Both the position numbers and the translations under genes were made by a program. Below are positions 12,748-18,406 of a DNA stretch of 18,406 nt, in pieces (within the stretch, counting starts at the first letter, position 1; each line of letters begins with the position of its first letter). The notes beneath the pieces were generated by a model. It searched no databases and was not told where the DNA came from. It worked only from the letters and a program-made list of their open reading frames with translations. Source of the DNA: Pseudomonadota bacterium (GTDB taxonomy: Bacteria > Desulfobacterota > Desulfobaccia > Desulfobaccales > 0-14-0-80-60-11); NCBI GenBank assembly GCA_018897875.1, contig JAHIKF010000187.1, positions 1-18,406 of the forward strand. The letters are read 5' to 3'.

Positions 12748-14312
12748 TATCCCAGGTGCCCCCCCACTGCCTCGCCGAGGTAAAGACCACCCCGGGTAAT
12801 GTAGATGAAATTCTTATGGCGGCGAGGGCGAAGATTGCGGAGGAAGAGGCCGCCTACACCAAGCCAACATTCACGTTTGATGAGTTGCTTGAGTATGTGA
12901 AAGGCGGTGAAGCTGGCGACGCTAAGATGTTCGTTCAGATATTCCAAGAAAAGATTGTCAAAGATCACGCGGCAGACGTTTGGTATTGCTATGCGGGTCA
13001 TCATTGGGAACTGGACGAGTTAAACGAAACCTTGGCCAGGGTCGAAGATTTGATCCCCCACTATGCCAATGGAGCGCGGCAATGTTCCAAACAGGAATTG
13101 AAGGCCACGCGAGCCATGGACAAAGAGACGGCTGAATTGGCTAAGGCCACCAGAGAGATGTTTCTCAAAAAAATTACCTGCCTTCAGCGTCGCCGGTATC
13201 GGCAAGATGTCCTGGTTCTGGCGGCGGCCGGTGAATCCTCGCTAGGGATCACCGGCAAGGAGTGGGATCTCGACCCCTACTTATTGCCCTTCAAGAATGG
13301 TGTCCTTGATCTAAAAAAACGTCTGTTTCGGCCTGGTCAACCGAGTGACTATATCAAGACAGTCTGCCCCACGAAATGGCAGGGATTTGATGTCCCGGCT
13401 CCCCGGTGGGAGAAATTCATTTTGGAAATTCTGGACGGTGATCCCGATCTTATCGCCTACTTGAAGCGGCTGCTTGGTTACGGGATTGCTGGCTTAACCG
13501 TCGAACATAAGCTCCCGATCCTGTGGGGTCCAGAGGGCCGAAATGGCAAAGGTACGCTACTCGAAACCCTTAATTATGTTCTTGGCCCCCTTGCCGGACC
13601 CATTCCGGGGGAAATGCTGCTGGAACAAAAGTATCCACGATCTCCTGCGGCCCCCAGCCCCGACATAATGGCGCTGCGCGGCAAGCGGCTGGCATGGGCA
13701 TCCGAAACGGACGAGGGGAAAAACATCGACGCTGGCAAAGTGAAGCTGCTGACCGGTGGTGACACCCTCACAGGCCGCCCCCCATTCGGCAAGCGTCAAG
13801 TGGATTTCCCGCCCACGCACACCCTCATGCTGCTTACGAATTTCCGGCCACGAGTAAACCCCAGGGATGCCGCCTTATGGGACCGGTTACACCTCATCGA
13901 ATTTAAAATTTCCTTCGTGGATGCTCCGGCCAAGCCCAACCAACGGCCCCGAGATAAGTACCTGTCCATAGAGTTAAAGAAAGAGGCCAGCGGCATCATT
14001 GCTTGGCTGGTGGCCGGCAATTTTGAATGGCAGGAAAAAGGGCTGGCCCCCCCTCTCCAGGTGTTAGGCTCTACCAAAGAATACCGCAAGAGTGAAGATT
14101 CGGTCGCCCAATTTATAGAGCAATGTTGCGTGGTTGGCGATGGGAAAATAGCCCGGGCCAAGGAATTAGCCGACGCATATGTTGATTTTTGTAAAGATGG
14201 GGGATTAAAAGCTATCGGAAAGAAAAAGTTTTTTGAGAACCTACACGGTGATTTTTTAAAAGATAGAGACAATAAGGGCATTTATTACAAAGAGTTAGGC
14301 CTACAAGCATAG
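12744..14312 (+). CDS. SF3 helicase of the D5/P4-type (replication helicase)
   Basis: A 522-residue protein. Residues about 80-215 match the D5_N-like region (with LPFKNGVLDLKK at 181-192 and DYIKTVCPTKW at 202-212). The superfamily 3 helicase core follows: Walker A GPEGRNGKGT (262-271), Walker B region LAWASETD (316-323), motif C LMLLTN (361-366), and Arg381 in WDRLHLIEF as a likely arginine finger. The C-terminal part (about 400-522) resembles the DNA-binding tail of this family. Such proteins form ring hexamers that open plasmid, phage or satellite origins. In P4 alpha the primase is fused to it; here no primase domain is present and a separate primase gene follows. GGAGG is eight bases before the ATG at 12744. 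Its 3' end contains one copy of the GTGTAGGTT motif. Confidence 0.92.
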   Translation: MISQVPPHCLAEVKTTPGNVDEILMAARAKIAEEEAAYTKPTFTFDELLEYVKGGEAGDAKMFVQIFQEKIVKDHAADVWYCYAGHHWELDELNETLARVEDLIPHYANGARQCSKQELKATRAMDKETAELAKATREMFLKKITCLQRRRYRQDVLVLAAAGESSLGITGKEWDLDPYLLPFKNGVLDLKKRLFRPGQPSDYIKTVCPTKWQGFDVPAPRWEKFILEILDGDPDLIAYLKRLLGYGIAGLTVEHKLPILWGPEGRNGKGTLLETLNYVLGPLAGPIPGEMLLEQKYPRSPAAPSPDIMALRGKRLAWASETDEGKNIDAGKVKLLTGGDTLTGRPPFGKRQVDFPPTHTLMLLTNFRPRVNPRDAALWDRLHLIEFKISFVDAPAKPNQRPRDKYLSIELKKEASGIIAWLVAGNFEWQEKGLAPPLQVLGSTKEYRKSEDSVAQFIEQCCVVGDGKIARAKELADAYVDFCKDGGLKAIGKKKFFENLHGDFLKDRDNKGIYYKELGLQA

Positions 14313-14484
14313 CCTAACCGTGTAGGTTGTGTAAATATCTTCTATAGGAGCTTCTATAGTAAAAAATAGCTTTCCCTAGGGGGGGGGATAGGGAATTCCC
14401 TACACAACCTACACAAATTAAGGAAGATTATGACAATTATTGATTTAATTCAATCAGATGGCTTTTTTTCAAAACGTGTAGGTT
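14238..14484. other. Candidate replication origin: four GTGTAGGTT motifs in alternating orientation
   Basis: The nonamer GTGTAGGTT occurs at 14238-14246 (minus), 14320-14328 (plus), 14406-14414 (minus) and 14476-14484 (plus), 70-86 bases apart. Copies 2 and 3 extend to a perfect 14-base inverted repeat, GTGTAGGTTGTGTA (14320-14333) and its complement (14401-14414). Between them are a direct repeat CTTCTATAG (14339-14347, 14351-14359), TTCCCTA/TAGGGAA (14372-14378, 14389-14395) around a run of nine G, and GGGAATTCCC (14391-14400). The position between helicase and primase genes suits an origin; a large leader hairpin controlling the primase is the alternative. Confidence 0.5.
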
Positions 14485-15905
14485 CGACAGGCGGCGGGGA
14501 ATTTGCTGGCGTCTGTCCCTGGTGCCTCGGTGATGATCGGTTTCGATGCTGGCCGAGTCAAGGCGAGTTTGGAAAATACTGGTGCCGCGGCTGCGGGCGA
14601 TCCGGCGATGCGGTCCAGTACCTTCGGGACCATCGCCGCATGACCTTCCAGGAAGCCTGTCAATACCTTGGCCGGGAGATTTCCCCGCCCTCTTCCTTGG
14701 CCGGCAGTAGGGCGCCGAAACCTCAGTGGTCACCGCGGGCGACTGCGGACCCTGGTGATCTCTGGCAAGGCCGGGCCAGGGCGATGATGGTGGGCGCCAG
14801 CTATAACCTCTTCCAACCTATCGGGGCGCGGATGCTGGGGTGGCTCACTGAGAAACGCGGTTTGACAGTGGAAACTATTAAGGCGGCTGGCCTGGGATAC
14901 CTCCCCCTGGACAGGTGGGAGACGGCGCCGGCCTGGGGGCTGGTGGAAATCCTGAAAGATGATGGCACGGCCAAAAAATTATGGTTCCCCCGGGGGCTGA
15001 CCATTCCTCTTTGCACTGGTGACCAAGTTCTGCGAGTGCGTATCCGCCGGCCGAAATCCGCTGGCGATCCCCGTTATTTTTTGGTTCGCGGCAGCGATAC
15101 CCGGGCGATGATTCTGAGCACCGACAAACCCTCTACCCTCCTGGTGGAATCCGAGCTTGACTCCTTACTCTTGCACCAGATGGCGGGTGACTTGGTGAAC
15201 GTCATAGCCCTGGGGAACGCGCAGACCCGGCCGGATCAGCAGATCGCGGACCTCTTAAACCAAAGCAAGTTGATCCTGGTGGCCCTTGATGCTGACCAGG
15301 CCGGCGCCGCCGAGTCCTGGGGATGGTGGAAGAAGGAGCATTACCCCCAGGCGCATAGGTGGCCACCGGTGGCGGGCAAGGACCCCGGCGACATGTTGGC
15401 GGCCGGGGTTAACCTCAGAACATGGGTAGAGGCGGGGCTCATGGAGTATGCTGCAAACCTTGCCGCCCAACCGGAGCGCCCCCTCCACCAGGCCGGCGCA
15501 GAGGAGGAACTCGCCGTTGAGGAGCACCACGAACCGCCCCCATCATCCCACTTTGCGACTTGCGAGCCGTGCCCCTGGTATGCATCGAATCCATGGAGCC
15601 ATGACCCCACTCTTTTGGGCTGGTGCCACCGTCGGATGGAGCCCCTGGCGGCGGGCAGCCCCGCTTGTGAGGAATTTCGTCACGGGGAGGTGCCACCCAG
15701 GCAACCCTACGAAAAAGTCCCGGCAGTCCCGGCGGCCACGTCCCCAGCCCTACAGGAGCGCATCCTGACTTGTTTCGACTGCACGATGCACGAGCACGAT
15801 CTGATTAATCCGCCTGCGGGCTGGGGGCGCTGCACCTTCAAAGATAAGTGGCGCTATGGGTTGCGGCCGGCGTGTGAGGATATTGGCGGAAAAACGACGC
15901 TCTGA
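14430..15905 (+). CDS. DNA primase with CHC2-type zinc finger, TOPRIM domain and duplicated Cys module
   Basis: A 491-residue protein. The N-terminus carries a zinc finger with C29, C32, C52 and C55 (CPWC ... CRGC, followed by GRSGDAVQYL), as in DnaG-like and P4-type primases. A middle region (about 110-230) leads to a TOPRIM domain: Glu240 in LLVESELD, then Asp287 and Asp289 in VALDADQAG, and KDPGDML (317-323). The tail is unusual: cysteines at 378, 381, 399, 413 and again at 448, 451, 468, 482, two modules with nearly equal spacing (CX2C-X17-C-X13-C and CX2C-X16-C-X13-C), likely zinc-binding. It would make primers for the SF3 helicase at the element's origin. AAGGAAG is upstream of the ATG at 14430. 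Confidence 0.9.
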   Translation: MTIIDLIQSDGFFSKRVGSTGGGEFAGVCPWCLGDDRFRCWPSQGEFGKYWCRGCGRSGDAVQYLRDHRRMTFQEACQYLGREISPPSSLAGSRAPKPQWSPRATADPGDLWQGRARAMMVGASYNLFQPIGARMLGWLTEKRGLTVETIKAAGLGYLPLDRWETAPAWGLVEILKDDGTAKKLWFPRGLTIPLCTGDQVLRVRIRRPKSAGDPRYFLVRGSDTRAMILSTDKPSTLLVESELDSLLLHQMAGDLVNVIALGNAQTRPDQQIADLLNQSKLILVALDADQAGAAESWGWWKKEHYPQAHRWPPVAGKDPGDMLAAGVNLRTWVEAGLMEYAANLAAQPERPLHQAGAEEELAVEEHHEPPPSSHFATCEPCPWYASNPWSHDPTLLGWCHRRMEPLAAGSPACEEFRHGEVPPRQPYEKVPAVPAATSPALQERILTCFDCTMHEHDLINPPAGWGRCTFKDKWRYGLRPACEDIGGKTTL

Positions 15906-15938
15906 GACGGCCTTGGTTGAACAATAAAGGAGTGGAGC

Positions 15939-17270
15939 ATGGATTATGCCGAGATAAAAATTATGGCCAAAGAGCAGAAGGTCAGAGTCACCGACCTCAT
16001 TGTCCTGGCGCCGGCCAACGACCCATTTTACGTCGGCACCGATGGCGACACCCTCCTGGGCAACTGGTTTTATGAGCTTTGGCAACGGTTTAACTATAAC
16101 ACCGGAGTCCACATCCGGCGTGTTCATTACCAAATCGTGAGTCAAAAAGCCCGGGTCCTGATGCCGAATGGCATGGCATACGAGAACACCGATCAGTGTT
16201 GGAAGCTCTTAGGGCAGGCGGCTAAGAATGCCAGATACCTCGGTTTGGTGGACCCCCTGGCCTTAGATGATAGGCGAAACCCGGCGCCGATGATATTCGC
16301 TGAGTTTGCCGGGGAGTATGGAGTCATCGGGGTGACCGGCGAGCTCGACTACTCCTATGACTTGAGTTTGCCATATTTCCCCGACTTGCCCGACTATGAA
16401 TTGTCTGGCTTCGTTGGAGAGCAAGATTACCTCGTGGAAGTTTGGGCTGAAAAATCCACAATGAACGACGTTCTCGTTCCGCTTTGCCGGGGTCACCATG
16501 TGAACCTGGTCACCGGCCTGGGGGAACTGAGCATCACCGCGGTTGCATTACTGGTGGAGCGAATCGCCACAACACAGAAGCCAACCAGAATTTTGTACGT
16601 CTCGGATTTCGACCCTGCCGGCTTATCCATGCCGGTCGCAGTGGCAAGGAAGCTCGAATTCCTCATTCAGGATCAGGATCACGATGTCCAGCTGCACCCC
16701 GTCGTTTTATCCCGGCAACAGACGATCGACTACGCCCTGCCAAGGACGCCTATCAAGGATACCGAGCGACGCAAAAACGGATTTGAAAATCAACACGGCC
16801 AAGGCGCGACCGAGCTGGACGCTCTCGAGGCGCTTCACCCCGGCGAACTGAGAACCATTCTTACCGGCTACATCCGGCGATATTACGATACCGGGTTGGA
16901 TAGTTCTGTAATGGATGCCAAAGTAGAACTTTACGACGAACTGGAGGCGATCCGGGGAGAAGTTTTGTCTGAATTTGAGCCGGAAATTGAGCAACTGCGC
17001 CATGAATACAAGGAACTTCGAACCAAGGTCAATGAGCAGATGTCGGGATATCAAACCCGAGCCAGACAACTATGGCATGCCATAAGCGCCGAACTTAAGC
17101 ACAAAATGCCGGATTTGGAAAACTTTCCAGTCCCCGAGCCAAAAGAAGCCAACGAAATAGATGGCGCTCTTTTTGATAGCAACAGGGATTATTTTGAGCA
17201 GTTGACAGCATATCGTGAGTGGCGCAACGGTGGCCCTGGTGAACAGGAGCGCCAGAACGACCTCGTATAA
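15939..17270 (+). CDS. Spo11 / Topo VI-A-like TOPRIM protein (possible Topo mini-A)
   Basis: A 443-residue protein. Residues 42-70 read NWFYELWQRFN..GVHIRRVHYQIVSQ; Tyr64 in RRVHY sits where the winged-helix of Topo VI-A/Spo11 has its DNA-cleaving tyrosine (RxxYY). The TOPRIM part follows: Glu171 in VEVWAEKSTMND, the GLGELS segment (193-198), and Asp223/Asp225 in YVSDFDPAG. ELDALEALHPGELRTIL (292-308) also resembles that fold. Residues about 325-390 form a charged helical, perhaps coiled-coil, extension. Stand-alone A-subunit homologues without a B ATPase are known from mobile elements; their activity is largely unknown. No GHKL ATPase subunit is visible here. AAAGGAGTGG precedes the ATG at 15939. 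It follows the primase by 33 bases, so it is probably co-transcribed with the replication genes. A pure TOPRIM nuclease is the alternative. Confidence 0.7.
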   Translation: MDYAEIKIMAKEQKVRVTDLIVLAPANDPFYVGTDGDTLLGNWFYELWQRFNYNTGVHIRRVHYQIVSQKARVLMPNGMAYENTDQCWKLLGQAAKNARYLGLVDPLALDDRRNPAPMIFAEFAGEYGVIGVTGELDYSYDLSLPYFPDLPDYELSGFVGEQDYLVEVWAEKSTMNDVLVPLCRGHHVNLVTGLGELSITAVALLVERIATTQKPTRILYVSDFDPAGLSMPVAVARKLEFLIQDQDHDVQLHPVVLSRQQTIDYALPRTPIKDTERRKNGFENQHGQGATELDALEALHPGELRTILTGYIRRYYDTGLDSSVMDAKVELYDELEAIRGEVLSEFEPEIEQLRHEYKELRTKVNEQMSGYQTRARQLWHAISAELKHKMPDLENFPVPEPKEANEIDGALFDSNRDYFEQLTAYREWRNGGPGEQERQNDLV

Positions 17271-17418
17271 TGCCTCTGGCTGAACGATTGTGGGGTGTCC
17301 AGGGCACAGGTAGGGGGGAAGCTATGAATTACCATCAGGATTGACTATCAGACGCACCTGGGGCCGCTCAGTGAGCTTCCCGGACCGGTGGCTACTAAGA
17401 TAAGGGAGGCGTAAACCG

Positions 17419-17733
17419 ATGTCCCAAAGAGGTAAGAAAAATTCCAAATTCTCACCGCGGCAGATCAAGTTCTTGGAATTGTATCTCTCTGGGTTCTCGA
17501 TGAAAGCCGCGGCCCGCGCCGCGGGCTACCGAGGGTCCAGCGACCCGGCTCTATGCAATACCGGCCGGGCCATTCTCACAAAATATCAGCAGAGTGGAAT
17601 TTTTCGCGGGGTGGGGGGCGGCGAGGGCCGAATTGCCCAGTTATTGATTGACATGGCGTCGAATCACCAATCTGAATCCGGCCGGCTGAAAGGCTTGCGG
17701 ATCTTGTCCAAGGTAATGTTATCCCGCCGATAG
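17419..17733 (+). CDS. Terminase-small-subunit-like helix-turn-helix protein
   Basis: A 104-residue basic protein. KFSPRQIKFLELYLSGFSMKAAARAAGYRGSS (10-41) matches the N-terminal HTH of phage terminase small subunits, which bind the packaging site (pac/cos). The remainder, RIAQLLIDMASNHQSESGRLKGLRILSKV, is helical, but the protein is shorter than a typical TerS (about 140-180), so it may be a reduced form as used by satellites to redirect helper packaging, or simply an HTH regulator. GGGAGG is nine to ten bases before the ATG. No large terminase is seen. The 148 bases between it and the TOPRIM gene hold no supported gene. Confidence 0.6.
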   Translation: MSQRGKKNSKFSPRQIKFLELYLSGFSMKAAARAAGYRGSSDPALCNTGRAILTKYQQSGIFRGVGGGEGRIAQLLIDMASNHQSESGRLKGLRILSKVMLSRR

Positions 17734-17785
17734 AGGCGATGATTAACCGCAAAAAATTTAGGCCACAAGAGGGGAGGTTAACCCA

Positions 17786-18070
17786 ATGAGCAGCAGATTA
17801 TCGGACCTTCAAAGAGAGATTTTGCTTCTCTGCCTCGAAAGCAGATTTCTTACCTGTCAGGACATTTTGCGCCAGGTTTTTGGCGGGCGTCAGTACGAAA
17901 CGGCCCACGCCTCCTTATCCAGATGCCTAACCAGGTTGTGGCTGCGAGGTTTGATAGAATACTGGAAAACCTTAACCCGTTACAGGACCGCAATTACCCT
18001 GACTCCCGAAGGGGAAACGCTGGCCCAGGCCATTTTGGCGGAGGGGGAAGATGCGCCCGTTGACGGTTAA
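17786..18070 (+). CDS. Winged-helix DNA-binding protein
   Basis: A 94-residue protein with a winged helix: LQREILLLCLESRFLTCQDILRQVFG (8-33), then a recognition-type helix YETAHASLSRCLTRLWLRGLIEYWK (37-61), a wing, and ITLTPEGETLAQAIL (70-84). This layout is common in small phage and plasmid regulators and in MarR/PadR-like folds. GGGGAGG lies about eight bases before the ATG at 17786. It is probably the last gene of the rightward set and may regulate the element or bind an end or origin; the AT-rich DNA right after it is a possible target. Confidence 0.65.
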   Translation: MSSRLSDLQREILLLCLESRFLTCQDILRQVFGGRQYETAHASLSRCLTRLWLRGLIEYWKTLTRYRTAITLTPEGETLAQAILAEGEDAPVDG

Positions 18071-18288
18071 GGAGGTGTTGAATTTCAAAATAGGAGGTTT
18101 ATTAATTAGTCTAAATCGTCCAATAATTAATAATATTGATTAGTTATGATAATTTTGATGATCTTAATTCAAGAGTATTTCACCCTTGCCTCGCCTGATA
18201 TTCATGTTTTTTGCATATTTTTATAACAGTTTTCCACATTTTCACCGAGGAACCAAAATTACCATTAATTAGTAATAGTGTCAGTAAG
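18071..18288. other. AT-rich non-coding stretch near the right edge
   Basis: Strongly A+T rich, unlike the GC-rich surroundings. ATTAATTAGT occurs exactly at 18101-18110 and again at 18264-18273. CAATA and TATTG flank an AT-rich centre at 18121-18137. TTTTCCACA (18230-18238) differs at one position from the DnaA box TTATCCACA. No ORF with an SD was found. It could be a promoter/operator region, an element end or a second origin-like site. Confidence 0.5.
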
Positions 18289-18405
18289 TTATCCTATAAT
18301 TTCAGGCCATTTTGTGTGCCCCTGTTCCCTGATATATCCGGTTAAACGGTTACTTACCATCCCGCACAACCTCTCTTCCTCCGGGTCCGCCGGTGTCCTA
18401 TCGAG
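18289..18405 (-). CDS. Possible 3' end of a convergent gene (truncated by window edge)
   Basis: The minus-strand frame is open from the right edge to a TAA at 18289-18291 and encodes 38 residues containing DPEEERLCGMVSNRLTGYI and ending in HTKWPEIIG. Its codon use is more GC-rich than the flanking DNA and the residue mix looks protein-like, but the piece is too short to identify. An internal ATG with only 23 codons is the alternative. If real, it would converge on the winged-helix gene. Confidence 0.35.
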   Translation of the reverse strand, partial: LDRTPADPEEERLCGMVSNRLTGYIREQGHTKWPEIIG

Positions 18406-18406
18406 A

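Noticed and set aside
18147..18227. 26-codon frame beginning MIILMILIQEYF
   Set aside because: No SD in front, AT-rich chance composition.
10011..18270. Possible att core TACCATTAA at about 10010 and about 18260
   Set aside because: Nine AT-rich bases shared by two AT-rich regions are expected by chance, and the right end of the element is not clearly inside the window.

Overview
The window looks like a GC-rich chromosome of an anaerobic bacterium, most likely a Desulfobacterota/deltaproteobacterial lineage. This is inferred from gene content (ThiC, a hexulose-phosphate synthase fused to an RraA-like domain, a solitary BrnA, a small Cys-rich protein) and from dense short palindromic intergenic repeats. 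No rRNA or tRNA gene and no CRISPR array was seen. The species cannot be fixed from sequence alone.

Left part (1-9951), chromosomal backbone with accessory insertions: the 3' end of thiC; a stand-alone TIR/NB-ARC NLR-like gene (521-2533), a probable anti-phage protein with an internal base-composition step; hxlB and hxlA-rraA of the ribulose monophosphate (RuMP) route, split by a four-helix-bundle (S23/IVP family) gene with G-rich/C-rich flanks; a tiny promoter-SD-18-codon-terminator unit; an orphan brnA whose promoter lies in a palindrome; a small Cys-rich protein on the minus strand; a 232-bp nested inverted-repeat element; pcm; and mrdA (PBP2) on the minus strand. The gaps hold at least five families of short palindromic repeats.

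Right part (about 10005 to the window end), an integrated mobile element. A tyrosine integrase with a strong promoter sits directly upstream of mrdA, where mreD would normally be, and a short open stretch overlapping the mrdA start may be what is left of mreD. The element then carries an AT-rich unknown gene, an exact 24-bp direct repeat, an AlpA-like HTH protein, an SF3 (D5/P4-type) helicase, a structured intergenic region with alternating GTGTAGGTT motifs, a CHC2/TOPRIM primase with a duplicated C-terminal four-Cys module, a Spo11/Topo VI-A-like TOPRIM protein, a terminase-small-subunit-like HTH protein and a winged-helix protein. The window ends in AT-rich DNA and a possible convergent gene.

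How it fits together: the right part reads as a self-replicating integrative element or phage satellite. The integrase would move it, AlpA would control excision or expression, and the SF3 helicase plus separate primase would replicate it, probably from the repeat-rich region between their genes. The Topo VI-A-like protein is the most unusual component. No capsid, portal, large terminase or conjugation gene is visible, so it would depend on helpers or continue past the window.
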